A stretch of DNA of 64,000 nucleotides from an uncultured Draconibacterium sp. (GTDB taxonomy: Bacteria > Bacteroidota > Bacteroidia > Bacteroidales > Prolixibacteraceae). The position numbers were made by a program, and so were the translations under genes. Of this stretch, positions 16,831 to 25,869 are shown in pieces (the first letter of the stretch is position 1; every line of letters starts with the position of its first letter). Below the pieces are notes generated by a model that worked only from the letters and a program-made list of their open reading frames with translations, was not told the DNA's origin and did no database searches. Where the stretch lies: assembly GCF_963677565.1 (NCBI RefSeq), contig NZ_OY781981.1, forward strand, positions 4,518,001 through 4,582,000, given 5' to 3'.

Positions 16831-16907
16831 GGTTCGAAAATTAATAATTGGGTTTATAAATGTGAGGTGAAAGATATGAAATTTTATGGAAAATAGCTTG
16901 AAAACAA

Positions 16908-16932
16908 AAAAGCAGCCTTTTGAGCTGCTTTT
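16908..16932. terminator. rho-independent terminator behind the tRNA-like relic
   Basis: A perfect 9-bp stem (AAAAGCAGC with GCTGCTTTT) has a 7-base loop. The minus strand continues with a T-rich run, the plus strand with TTTTATT. No current gene ends here on the minus strand apart from the tRNA-like fragment directly upstream. Confidence 0.65.
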
Positions 16933-16935
16933 ATT

Positions 16936-16988
16936 GCGGTGACGACGAGACTCGAACCACCAATATCTTCTTATTCAATATCAAGACT
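16936..16988 (-). pseudogene. tRNA 3'-end-like relic
   Basis: Read on the minus strand, the segment contains GGTTCGAGTCTC, which looks like a T-arm with the invariant TTCGA loop, then CGTCGTCACCGC resembling an acceptor end. A terminator follows directly, as it would behind a tRNA gene. The T-stem does not pair properly (GGTGG against CTCGT) and no D-arm or 5' acceptor strand is present upstream, so it cannot be a working tRNA. It may be the leftover of an integration into, or a partial copy of, a tRNA gene. Low certainty. Confidence 0.35.
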
Positions 16989-17419
16989 TTAAAGTATTCA
17001 AATTTTATATGTGTAACGTTTTAGTAACCAAACAAATTACATTTTTTGTCTTAGTATGTCATTGAACTTTCTTAACTAACTTTCTTCTCGTAAATATAGC
17101 ATTTTCTCACCTATTTTAAATGCAAAATTTGCAGAATCAGCTGGGTCTCGAACTTTCCCCACAACAGGCTTACTATTTGACAATTAACACCAACAAAAAA
17201 AAAGATAAGTAACAAGCCTGTAACAATTTTCATGTCATTTTATGGCTTTTATGTGTCTTACATTTGATCAAAAATCTCATTTCTAAATCATCATGCCACA
17301 GAACATATTCTGGTTATTTTCAAAATTACTTATTTCTAGCTCAGTATCCAATTATTTGCAATATACCTTATCCCTAATTTTAGATTTATATATGCGGGAT
17401 TAAAAATAACTTGATAATG
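16989..17419. other. gene-free AT-rich stretch
   Basis: About 430 bp with no coding frame that resembles a protein. It holds a second TCGAAC-containing string (GGGTCTCGAAC at about 17143-17153, plus strand) and an 8-bp inverted repeat (ACAGGCTT at 17164 with AAGCCTGT at 17214). Nothing else recognised. Confidence 0.4.
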
Positions 17420-17742
17420 TTACCTAAGAAAATTCTTCTTCATCAAAGGTGTCATATAAGTCAAGCGATTTTCTTCAACTTGTTGAATCATCAGTCCGGC
17501 ATCAAAATTCTGAAAACCACCAATTCCACTACGTTTCATTCACTGTAAATCTTTTTTGATTCCGTCTTTTGTAACATTCCCATTCATCCGATGCCTCCAA
17601 ACGCGAGGACGGGCTTCTTTCCCCGATTTTTAAACTCCGAATATAAATTCTCGGTTTGCGCATCATTCTAATTCTCTGTACACGATAAGAAGCTTATAGA
17701 AAGCGCCAACGTAATCATTAAGATTAAATCTTTTACTTTCAT
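17420..17742 (-). pseudogene. decayed N-terminus of a GH106 alpha-L-rhamnosidase lipoprotein
   Basis: Seen directly: from ATG at 17742 the minus strand reads a lipoprotein signal (MKVKDLILMITLALS, then LSCTEN) and a TAG stop. After about 18 more codons (LYSEFKN) the homology moves to another frame: ARPRVWRHRMNGNVTKDGIK, then KDLQ-stop-MKRSGIGGFQNFDAGL and a block ending in RLTYMTPLMKKNF, where a TAA closes the frame. This matches the conserved start of GH106 rhamnosidases (RPRVWWHWMNGN..., DLEWM, GIGGFQNFDA, YMTPEW). It carries two Trp-to-Arg changes, one Trp codon turned to TGA, one upstream nonsense codon and a one-base deletion near 17630. The remaining roughly 900 codons are gone. It is a dead remnant, consistent with a rhamnose-rich target for the neighbouring island. 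Confidence 0.8.
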
Positions 17743-17803
17743 TCGTCTATAATTGTTTATTTCTTATGGTGACTCATGTAACTCGCATAAGCATTCTCCT
17801 GTG

Positions 17804-17823
17804 CCTGCCTGACGGTAGGCAGG
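17804..17823. repeat. short palindromic repeat
   Basis: CCTGCCT and AGGCAGG form a perfect 7-bp inverted repeat around GACGGT. Similar GC-rich palindromes occur as dispersed intergenic repeats in several Bacteroidota genomes. Only one copy is seen in this window. Confidence 0.5.
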
Positions 17824-17870
17824 TATTAAGAGACTTTTTATTATGCTCGTTTCATATTAGTTCTTTGTTG

Positions 17871-17985
17871 TTAGTTTTTTTCAATCTCATCTGCGGACAT
17901 CTTGAAAGTATAATAAGTTTCAGGATACTGCTTCACCAGCATTCTATCTCTTTTTTCTGTGAATCGTTTTCGAGACAGATCATTT
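17871..17985 (-). pseudogene. possible C-terminal remnant of an unidentified gene
   Basis: Directly behind the GH3 stop codon, in a different frame, the minus strand is open for about 45 codons and ends RMLVKQYPETYYTFKMSADE followed by IEKN and TAA. The composition (charged, Tyr/Phe spaced, no long AT runs) looks protein-like, but there is no start codon in a sensible place. The family is not recognised. It could be the tail of a gene replaced when the GH3 gene arrived, or chance. Confidence 0.3.
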
Positions 17986-20271
17986 TGTCCAGTTAAAATT
18001 AGTGTTTTTTACATCAGCCGATGATGTCCCGATAAATAAATTAAAAATACCTGATTCCCAATCATATTCAAGATCAGAATTATAAAATTTCAATTCATCA
18101 GGAGTAATCGTAAAGGTTACTTCTTTTGATTCGCCTGGTTGCAACATTACTTTTTTAAAGTTCTTCAATTCTTTTACAGGTCTTGATATGCTAGCCACCG
18201 GATCGCCAATATACAACTGAACGACTTCCTCTCCGGCCACGTCACCAGTATTAGTAAGCATTATTTTAGCCTCCAGTTTCTCATTACCTTTTAAATCTGA
18301 TTTACTTAATGTAATATCGCTGTATTCGAAAGTGGTATAGCTCAATCCATAACCAAACGGATAAACTGGGTCGTTAGGGATATCAAGGTATTTTGACGTA
18401 AACTTGTTATTTTCATCAAACGGACGCCCGGTATTTAAATGGTTATAATAAATCGGAATCTGTCCTACACTTCTTGGAAAGGTCATGGTCAGTTTTCCTG
18501 CCGGATTATAATCGCCAAAAAGAACATCGGCAATGGCATTTCCTCCTTCTGAGCCCGGAGCCCAGGCTTCCAGTATTGCAGGAACATTTTCGCTCTCCCA
18601 GTTCAGCGTTAAGGGGCGACCATTAATCAATACCAGAACGACTGGTTTGCCGGTTTTAACCAGCTCTTTTAATAAATTACGCTGACTTTCAGGAATACTG
18701 ATATCTGCACGGCTGGCTGCTTCTCCCGACATGGCAGCCGATTCGCCCAATACAGCAACAATTACATCAGCATCTTTTGAAACCTGTAACGCCTCCTCAA
18801 TAAGCTGTTCAGGCGTTAATGTTTCTTCGGCCATTTGAACTCCCATGTACGCAGCATATGGCGACACTAAGGATGCTTTCAGGTATGGATCATCTGTAAT
18901 ATTTGCTCCTTTTGCATAAGTTACTTCAACCGATTCACCTCCCATATTTTTGATCCCTTCAAGAACAGTAGAAATTATCGATTCGTCGCGCCGCATCACC
19001 CAACAGCCCAACATATCACCTTTGCTGTCGGCCAAAGGACCAACAACAGCAATTTTGCCTGATTTCTTTAGTGGAAGAGTGTTGTTATTGTTTTTCAACA
19101 ATACCATTGAATGTGCTGCTATTTCGCGCGCAGCCTGCAAGTTTTCTTTGGTAGAAATTTCTGTATTAGAACGTTCTACATCCAGGTACTTATAAGGATC
19201 ATCAAATAATCCCAGTTTGTATTTTGCTTCCAACACACGACGACACGCCAGATCAATATCATCCATTGTTACCTTACCTTCATCGAGCGATTTTTTTAGG
19301 GTTCCGATAAAACCTAATCCCTGCATGTCCATATCAATTCCTGCTTTTAGGGCTAAAGCAGAAACCTCCTGCAAATCACCTAAACCATGAGCCGACATTT
19401 CGTTAATAGATGTGTAATCGGTTACAACAAAACCATTGAATCCCCAACGGTCGCGCAATACGTCTGTCATCATAAATTTACTTCCGGTGGCCGGAATCAT
19501 ATCGATGGTATTAAACGAAGACATCGCACTTCCCGCACCTGAATCGAATGCTCCCTTATAAGGTGGCAAATAATAGTTAAACATTTGCTGATGACTCATA
19601 TCAACCGTGTTGTAATCGCGACCAGCTTCGGAAGCACCGTACAAAGCAAAATGTTTTACACATGCCATGATAGTATTACTGGCTGCAAGATCGTCGCCCT
19701 GATAACCGCGAACCATCGCCTGGGCAACCTGCGATCCCCACCAAGGGTCCTCTCCGGCACCTTCAGCAACTCTTCCCCACCGCGGATCGCGTGCAATATC
19801 AACCATTGGCGAATAAGCCCAGCAAATACCTGTTGCACTGGCCTCGCTGGCAGCTATTCGTGCACTTTCTTCAATCAAATTTGTATCCCAGCTACAAGAC
19901 AATCCCAATGGTATTGGAAATACGGTATTGAAGCCATGAATAACATCCACGCCTATCATAACCGGAATTTTTAAACGTGATTCCTGAGCAGCTTCCTGAG
20001 TTCCTTTTATTGACTTAAAAGTAAAACCTCCTGTGGCACCAACTTCTCCCCTTTTAATTGTTTCACGAAATTCTGCATCATCAGCACCTGCAAGTACAGC
20101 CCCCATATTTCCCGACTTCAAATTAATCTGACCTAGTTTTTCCTCTAGCGTCATTTTACTCATAAGATCACTTATGAATTTATCCATTTCATTCTCCTGG
20201 GCCAGTACGATACTTGCGGAAAGAATTAAGACAAAGCTTACTACCAGCTTTTTAATTTGTTGTAATATCAT
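17980..20271 (-). CDS. GH3 beta-glucosidase/beta-xylosidase, periplasmic (BglX-like)
   Basis: Exo-acting retaining beta-glycosidase of family GH3, 763 residues, exported by the signal peptide (VVSFVLILSASIVLAQ). The N-terminal TIM barrel carries PRWGRVAEGAGEDP (about 163-176), the KHFALYG substrate-binding motif (about 206-212) and the nucleophile Asp in VVTDYTS (about 285). The alpha/beta sandwich domain follows (VAVLGES..., GKPVVLVLINGRPL), then a fibronectin-III-like C-terminal domain (GEEVVQLYIGDP...NFNWTK). Overall layout and motif spacing match BglX-type enzymes that release terminal beta-linked glucose or xylose. It is preceded by a strong terminator, so it has its own transcript. A decayed copy of the same type of C-terminus lies at 27.6-27.8 kb. 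Confidence 0.93.
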   Translation of the reverse strand: MILQQIKKLVVSFVLILSASIVLAQENEMDKFISDLMSKMTLEEKLGQINLKSGNMGAVLAGADDAEFRETIKRGEVGATGGFTFKSIKGTQEAAQESRLKIPVMIGVDVIHGFNTVFPIPLGLSCSWDTNLIEESARIAASEASATGICWAYSPMVDIARDPRWGRVAEGAGEDPWWGSQVAQAMVRGYQGDDLAASNTIMACVKHFALYGASEAGRDYNTVDMSHQQMFNYYLPPYKGAFDSGAGSAMSSFNTIDMIPATGSKFMMTDVLRDRWGFNGFVVTDYTSINEMSAHGLGDLQEVSALALKAGIDMDMQGLGFIGTLKKSLDEGKVTMDDIDLACRRVLEAKYKLGLFDDPYKYLDVERSNTEISTKENLQAAREIAAHSMVLLKNNNNTLPLKKSGKIAVVGPLADSKGDMLGCWVMRRDESIISTVLEGIKNMGGESVEVTYAKGANITDDPYLKASLVSPYAAYMGVQMAEETLTPEQLIEEALQVSKDADVIVAVLGESAAMSGEAASRADISIPESQRNLLKELVKTGKPVVLVLINGRPLTLNWESENVPAILEAWAPGSEGGNAIADVLFGDYNPAGKLTMTFPRSVGQIPIYYNHLNTGRPFDENNKFTSKYLDIPNDPVYPFGYGLSYTTFEYSDITLSKSDLKGNEKLEAKIMLTNTGDVAGEEVVQLYIGDPVASISRPVKELKNFKKVMLQPGESKEVTFTITPDELKFYNSDLEYDWESGIFNLFIGTSSADVKNTNFNWTK

Positions 20272-20321
20272 AATCTAATTTTTAGCAGTTAAAATCATCC
20301 GAACTGATGCATAAACTGTTT

Positions 20322-20349
20322 GTAAAAAAAGGTGGCACAATGCCACCTT
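20322..20349 (-). terminator. rho-independent terminator between small exported gene and GH3
   Basis: A perfect 9-bp stem (AAGGTGGCA with TGCCACCTT) has a 3-base loop and a run of seven T on the minus strand. It sits 12 bp past the stop codon of the 123-residue gene. Confidence 0.87.
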
Positions 20350-20360
20350 CACAAATAAAA

Positions 20361-20732
20361 CTATTCGGCTATTCTTTCGCCGGTGGCATCGAACATGCCC
20401 ATTAAACTTCCTTTTAAATTATTGTCGTCAACTTTCTTAAACGTGATATTAATATCGTACCCCATCGTCATATAATTCACTGTGATTTCTTCTTCTTTTT
20501 CTGAAACCGTTTTAAATTCTGATGGATCGATACCTTCAGCACGCATTTCTCCTGTTAATTTCCCATCTACTCTTTCGAGGTGCATTACCATTTCGGCGTC
20601 GCCACTTGGAGTACCTTTTAACACCACTTTCCAGTCTCCTACAAAATAATCAGGATCGGAATCATTAGCCTGTGTACCAATAGCTACTAAAAGAATAAAT
20701 ACTGTTGACAAAATCATTCTTACTTTTTTCAT
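20361..20732 (-). CDS. small exported protein, lipocalin-like
   Basis: A 123-residue exported protein: signal peptide (ILSTVFILLVAIGTQA) and a single compact beta-rich domain with DYFVGDWKVVLKGTPSGDA, VDGKLTGEM and NNLKGSLMG. The alternation of short strands and GTPSGD/DGKLTG turns resembles small lipocalin-like or calycin barrels found near glycosidase genes in Bacteroidota, whose role is undetermined. It ends at a strong terminator and lies 67 bp downstream of the TetR regulator gene, with which it may be co-transcribed. Confidence 0.6.
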   Translation of the reverse strand: MKKVRMILSTVFILLVAIGTQANDSDPDYFVGDWKVVLKGTPSGDAEMVMHLERVDGKLTGEMRAEGIDPSEFKTVSEKEEEITVNYMTMGYDINITFKKVDDNNLKGSLMGMFDATGERIAE

Positions 20733-20799
20733 AATTCTAGTTTTTGATAATTAATAAACTTTGTTTTAAACTCTCTTTATTGATCTTTAAGTTATATTT

Positions 20800-21402
20800 C
20801 TATTTTTGATGAGCTTCAAAATAGTTGTCGAAGAAAACCAAGCCTTTTGGGGTACAGATTCCCCGAATAACAAGGGCCACCGTATTCAGAAACGACTGGT
20901 CAGCAGAAATCTGAAACTTGACATACTGATCTGTTCGAACTGCTGTACCGTATAAAACCGCTATCGACTCCATAACTACTTCGGGTAAGATATTTTTCAG
21001 AAACAATCCCTCATTGATTCCGGCTTGAATCAACCGCTGAAACTCTAACCAAAAAGTATTGCTTACTTTTGACTCCACTCTTCGTTCAAGTTCGGAATAG
21101 TAATTATGTATGTCAGAATAAAATTTATTGTTTACATCCGTATCTACCTGAAAAGCTTTCATCCAAACATTCAATAAAACAAATACCGGATTTTGTTCTC
21201 TTGAATATTCCTGAATTAATTTAAACTGTTGATTGTAGTGCAGAATTAGCACCTCTTCAAGTAACTCTTCCTTATTCTTAAAATATTTGTAAAAGGTTTT
21301 GGTTGATATCCCCAATGAATCAACCAGGTTTTGTACGGACATATTTCGTACTCCTTTTTGTAAGAAATCCTGTGAAGCTTTTGATATGATCTTGTCTTTC
21401 AT
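20800..21402 (-). CDS. TetR/AcrR-family transcriptional regulator
   Basis: Repressor-type regulator of about 200 residues. The N-terminal HTH is KDKIISKASQDFLQKGVRNM then SVQNLVDSLGISTKTFYKYF and KNKEELLEEVL, matching the TetR consensus from about residue 1 of this start. The frame is open 15 codons further (to 21447), but the ATG at 21402 puts the HTH at the normal distance from the N-terminus. The C-terminal ligand-binding helices are unremarkable and the ligand cannot be named. It lies between the GH2 gene and the small exported protein in the island. It may control these or an unrelated stress response. Confidence 0.85.
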   Translation of the reverse strand: MKDKIISKASQDFLQKGVRNMSVQNLVDSLGISTKTFYKYFKNKEELLEEVLILHYNQQFKLIQEYSREQNPVFVLLNVWMKAFQVDTDVNNKFYSDIHNYYSELERRVESKVSNTFWLEFQRLIQAGINEGLFLKNILPEVVMESIAVLYGTAVRTDQYVKFQISADQSFLNTVALVIRGICTPKGLVFFDNYFEAHQK

Positions 21403-21929
21403 TAATAAATATGTGGAAAATATTTTAAACTCTATATTTTCCAACAAATCAACAGGAAAATATCAATAATAACAAATTTTCCAAATGTTTTTTTTCTTTT
21501 ACTTTATGCAAATCAAGGATTGAGCTTTACACAAAATCCTTCATTTTGATTCAAATCCTGAGGATGATTAAGATTTTCTCGTTTTCTTCCTTCAAAAGAG
21601 AGGGTAGTAAAGAGAGAATCTTGATTTCACTGTAGTATTTTCAATCCTTGATTCACATTCTTACCAAAAAATGTTATTAATTACTCTTAATGCTCTATAA
21701 ATACATTTTTCGCAATAATTTGAGATTTATCTATATACTCAGAATCTGCATAAAATATGACGGACTGTCTATCTCTACAGCTTTCCTTTCTATTCATGAA
21801 ATATTATGACATTTTCTGTATTTACATACCCTATTTCAATTGAATAACAGCACCTTCTAATTACATTATCACTTGATAAATCAATTATTCCAAACCTTAA
21901 CACCATTTTCCGTCTCTTAAAATACAATC
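21403..21929. other. intergenic stretch with nested inverted repeats (21511-21653)
   Basis: About 525 bp without a gene. A perfect 13-bp inverted repeat (AATCAAGGATTGA at 21511, TCAATCCTTGATT at 21641) encloses a second imperfect pair (GATTAAGATTTTCTC at about 21568 with GAGAGAATCTTGATT at about 21612). The whole 143-bp block can fold as an interrupted hairpin. It could be a structured leader, a transcription barrier or a small dead mobile element. The rest shows nothing. Confidence 0.5.
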
Positions 21930-24900
21930 TTATTTTACTGGCAAGATTTTTATCTCCCGTTCAAACATTTGAGGATATACCCGATAACTCAGGAATACAC
22001 CACGCGCCGAACAACCAACACCTGATGTCGCATAATCAAGATTAAAGGTTATGCCATCCTGTTTTTGCAGCTGATAAGTATAAACTGATTTGGTAAGGTT
22101 TTCAGTTGAATATGGATACGCATTAAAATTAAATAACTCGTTCACTTTTAGTTGCAATCCTTTACCTTCATCGTCGAGCATCTTTACCCACCGGTTATCC
22201 GTTCTTAAACCATAATCTCCCGGCTTAAGGTACGGAACATACATATCATCAACGGTAGAGTTGTAAATGCCTATTTTATACCCACTTTTTCTTCCGGGAT
22301 AGTTCTCCTCTGGTCCGCGTCCGTACCAATTAACGTTTTGCAGGCTTTTATCAAGCGTAAACGACAATCCAAAACGAGGGAAGTACAGCGGCATTGTGCC
22401 ACCCTGTGGTTTCGCGATGTGATGAACAGTAATTTCGCCGGCACCATCGATGATATAATTGTAAATATTTTCGATACCGTTGTATTGAGCACCAAAGATA
22501 TACTGGTCTAATGCACCTTCAGCACTTTCACCAAATATGGTAATCTGCCTGATTTTAAGGTAGACTTTTCCATCAGCTTCAATCACCTCGGTATAAACCG
22601 GGTAATTTGTAGTTTTATCAATTCCAGTGGAATAAAATTCAGTAGCAATAAAGGTATTGTAACCTTCTTTCCAATTTGAAGAACTCGCGGATCTTGAACC
22701 CCAACTGTCCAGATCATTTGCCATTGGAGCTCTCCAAACACTCACCAGTAATGGAGATTTCAACATCTCTTTTCCATCTATCTGAATAGATGACAAGGCC
22801 CCCAAACCTTTATCAAAAGTATATTCAAAATCTTCACCTGTAACTTTCACCTCACGCTCCGATTCGGAATAAGCAGCTTTTGTTGTGCTTTGTTTAACGG
22901 TTTGAATGTTCTTTTTCCATGGAAGTTCCATTTGCGTCCAGGCAACTTCATGTCCGGCTATGGCCCATAACTTGTCCTCTTTTATCGAAGAACTGATTGT
23001 TACACGATATTCAGTACCTTCTTGCAATGACGGTTTTGAATATGGAATTTTTAGCGTCTTTTTCTTCAGAGGGCCAATCTGGAGATCCAATACTCCGTCC
23101 TGTAGTATATCGCCGTCAGCTTCAAGAAACCAACGCGTTTCGTATTGCGATGCATCAGTAAAATGATTTCGGTTCCATACTTCCACCATGCCAGTTTCGG
23201 CATCTAAAAGATTAATAACAATGGGCTGAACCACCTTTTTCATTTCCCACATTTCGGGCTGAACCCGGCGGTCTCCCCAAATACTTCCATAGTTTCGCGC
23301 TCCGGCCCCATAACTTAAGAATGTCCCCTGATTCGTTTCTTTTTCAAAATCGAGCCAGAGTGCTGCATGTTCAGGATTTAAGTTCTCCGGAAGAATTGAA
23401 GTGGAAAATACTCCGACATTATCAAGCAACGCGTCGCACATATAGGTAGGAGTTTCTGAGCCATCGATTTCCGAGTCGCGCCCCAGGCTTATTGTAAACG
23501 GAAAATTTATGATCTTCCCTCGGGCCAGCTTACTGCCCTTTTTGTTATTATCGATGTAAACCGACATTTCCTGTCCGTCGTATACTGCAGTCAGATTATG
23601 CCAGTGGTTTTCCCAATTCTTTGGCAATCCTACTCGTAAAGTGTACTTTCCACCCAAGCTGTTGCTGCCCATGAAAGCACTTCTCAAATCAAATCCATTC
23701 CCTTGGTTCGGACGTACATTTGTGTAAATATAAAATTCCAATGAGTCGGATCCCTGCTGGACCAATCCAAACTGATTGGAGCCTTTCGTTATGAATTGCC
23801 CGCCAGCTGTATTCAATTTTCGTGGATAAACATCCATTGTGATGGTTAATTTATCGCCATTGATTTCCAAAGCATCATCGCGGTATATTTCAATCCACTG
23901 ATCGTGTCCGTTTAAACTAACTGCCTTTCCTGTTTTCCCTTCTACCAATTTAATATTGTTGCCCATTAAATGCGCAGGTACTTTATTGGGAGACTGGTCT
24001 TCGAGTTGGCGAACTTGTTCGGTAAGCCCCGGACTTACATAGTCCCAGATTGCTCCGCCCATCGTTCTTGAATAGGATTCAATAACATGCCAGTAATCTT
24101 CCAGTCCTCCGCCGGCATTACCTGCAACCGACAAATATTCATCCATAAATGACGGGCGAATATCAGTTTCGTTAATGCCAAGCCCAACGCGCATATCCAG
24201 TTCCAGAGGACTTGGATAGCGAGGTCCGATAATCTCTTCAGAAGGATGAGAAAAAGCATTTCCACCATACATCCAGTAACGTGTATCGTCGTATTTTCTG
24301 CCTTCTTTAATAACTTCTGTAATATTCATTCCCTCGCCACTTTCGTTCCCGGCACTCCAAAACAAAATGCATGGGTAATTTCTGTCTCGCAATACCATTT
24401 GCCGCACACGTTCGCGATACATATCCGTGAATTCAGGCATATTACAAACACTTTCAGTAGCATGTGATTCTACTCCGGCTTCATCAATAATATACAAACC
24501 GTATTCATTGGCAAGTTCAAGGTATTTGGTTGTTGGAGGATAATGAGAAATGCGCACTGCATTAAAGTTAAACTGCTTCAGAATCTCAAAATCTTTTCGG
24601 ATAATTTCTTCGGTCATGCCATGTCCTAAATCGGCATGTTGCATGTGTGTGTTCGTTGCATTTACTTTTATGGGCACTCCATTTAAATAGAAAGTATCGC
24701 CATCAATTAGTGTTTCTTTAAAACCGATGCGTTGTTCTGCTTGATCATGAACCTTTCCTTCTTCCGTAATCAGTTCCATTTTTAATGTATAAAGATCAGG
24801 TGTTTCAGATGTCCATTTCAGAGGACTTGAGATCTCCGTTGCAAGTTCAATCTGTTTCTTACCCTCACTATCAATTGTGAAATCTTCACTATTCATTTCG

Positions 24901-25793
24901 GCTACAAACTTGTTGTCGGCATCGTACAACGAAGCTTTTACAGAATAAGAAGCGGCCGGTGAAGCAGTATACCTTTTTACATCCACCTGAACCGAAAGTT
25001 CCGCATCGGTATAGGTTTCATCCAGGTCGGTAACAACATACCAGTCGAACAAGCGAACATCGGGAGTTGCATAAATAGTTACATCATCGAAAATACCTGC
25101 CAATCTCCAGTAATCCTGTCCTTCAAGATAATATCCATCGCAATATTTGGTAACAAATACTGCAACAGTATTTGTACCTTTTTTCAGGTATTTGGTAATG
25201 TTATATTCTGCCGGCTCCTGTGCACCCTCGTTGTAACCAACCTGTTCGCCATTCACCCAAACAAATGAAGCTGAGGCTGTCTTTTCCATTCTTAGAAATA
25301 CCTGGTCTCCGTTCCACGAGGATGGAATGTTAAACGTTTTTCGGTAGGCTCCTGTTGGGTTATATTCACGCGGAACATTGGGTAAAATAACCGCAAATGC
25401 ACCGGGATCTGACCTTCCATAAACAATATCCCCAAAAAATAAATCTCGTTTTAATGGAAAAGGAGCAGTCACATTTCTGAATATCCGGTCACCATAACCT
25501 TGCATTTCCCAGTTCGACGGAACCTGAATGGTCCCCCACTTTTTGTCGTTAAAACTATTCTCATAAAAATCTGTTGGAATACCTTCGGGAGTTTCACTAT
25601 ACATGAATTTCCATTCTCCGTTCAGCGAAATGGTTTTGCCAGGAAGATAGAAAGACCTTCCTTCTTCCTGGTTTAGTTCGAATACTGAAGTATTCTCTAG
25701 ATAATAATAAATATCGTCTAAAAATTTTACCGGTTGAGCCAGAAGTATTCCGTGTAAAAACAGTCCTAGCAACAATAATTTAGTTCGTTTCAT
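21930..25793 (-). CDS. GH2 beta-galactosidase-like enzyme with inserted LamG domain
   Basis: Exported GH2 beta-glycosidase of 1287 residues from the ATG at 25793, which gives the signal peptide MKRTKLLLLGLFLHGILLAQ; the frame runs 17 codons further. Order: sugar-binding jelly roll (about 30-250), immunoglobulin-like domain, TIM barrel from about 370 with NTHMQHADLGHGMTEE, the acid/base Glu in SAGNESGEG (about 484) and the probable nucleophile Glu in FMDEYL (about 552). A concanavalin/LamG-type insertion (about 610-825; NGHDQWIEIYRDDALEI, then DALLDNVGVF) follows the barrel, and beta-galactosidase small-chain domains complete the C-terminus. Classical LacZ-type enzymes have about 1020 residues; the extra length is this insert, likely a carbohydrate-binding module. 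Substrate is probably a terminal beta-galactoside, but other beta-sugars are possible. Confidence 0.9.
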   Translation of the reverse strand: MKRTKLLLLGLFLHGILLAQPVKFLDDIYYYLENTSVFELNQEEGRSFYLPGKTISLNGEWKFMYSETPEGIPTDFYENSFNDKKWGTIQVPSNWEMQGYGDRIFRNVTAPFPLKRDLFFGDIVYGRSDPGAFAVILPNVPREYNPTGAYRKTFNIPSSWNGDQVFLRMEKTASASFVWVNGEQVGYNEGAQEPAEYNITKYLKKGTNTVAVFVTKYCDGYYLEGQDYWRLAGIFDDVTIYATPDVRLFDWYVVTDLDETYTDAELSVQVDVKRYTASPAASYSVKASLYDADNKFVAEMNSEDFTIDSEGKKQIELATEISSPLKWTSETPDLYTLKMELITEEGKVHDQAEQRIGFKETLIDGDTFYLNGVPIKVNATNTHMQHADLGHGMTEEIIRKDFEILKQFNFNAVRISHYPPTTKYLELANEYGLYIIDEAGVESHATESVCNMPEFTDMYRERVRQMVLRDRNYPCILFWSAGNESGEGMNITEVIKEGRKYDDTRYWMYGGNAFSHPSEEIIGPRYPSPLELDMRVGLGINETDIRPSFMDEYLSVAGNAGGGLEDYWHVIESYSRTMGGAIWDYVSPGLTEQVRQLEDQSPNKVPAHLMGNNIKLVEGKTGKAVSLNGHDQWIEIYRDDALEINGDKLTITMDVYPRKLNTAGGQFITKGSNQFGLVQQGSDSLEFYIYTNVRPNQGNGFDLRSAFMGSNSLGGKYTLRVGLPKNWENHWHNLTAVYDGQEMSVYIDNNKKGSKLARGKIINFPFTISLGRDSEIDGSETPTYMCDALLDNVGVFSTSILPENLNPEHAALWLDFEKETNQGTFLSYGAGARNYGSIWGDRRVQPEMWEMKKVVQPIVINLLDAETGMVEVWNRNHFTDASQYETRWFLEADGDILQDGVLDLQIGPLKKKTLKIPYSKPSLQEGTEYRVTISSSIKEDKLWAIAGHEVAWTQMELPWKKNIQTVKQSTTKAAYSESEREVKVTGEDFEYTFDKGLGALSSIQIDGKEMLKSPLLVSVWRAPMANDLDSWGSRSASSSNWKEGYNTFIATEFYSTGIDKTTNYPVYTEVIEADGKVYLKIRQITIFGESAEGALDQYIFGAQYNGIENIYNYIIDGAGEITVHHIAKPQGGTMPLYFPRFGLSFTLDKSLQNVNWYGRGPEENYPGRKSGYKIGIYNSTVDDMYVPYLKPGDYGLRTDNRWVKMLDDEGKGLQLKVNELFNFNAYPYSTENLTKSVYTYQLQKQDGITFNLDYATSGVGCSARGVFLSYRVYPQMFEREIKILPVK

Positions 25794-25869
25794 ATTAATT
25801 ATTATAGGTTGATTTATATCAAAATTATAGCATCCGCTTTTCAAATATCATAAAGATAAAATTCAATTT

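Noticed and set aside
17143..17153. Second tRNA-like string GGGTCTCGAAC on the plus strand
   Set aside because: Too short to support a tRNA arm; no stem partner is found on either side.
19585..19974. Open frame of 129 codons antisense to the GH3 gene
   Set aside because: It covers the strongly conserved GH3 barrel on the opposite strand, so the sense frame explains the conservation.
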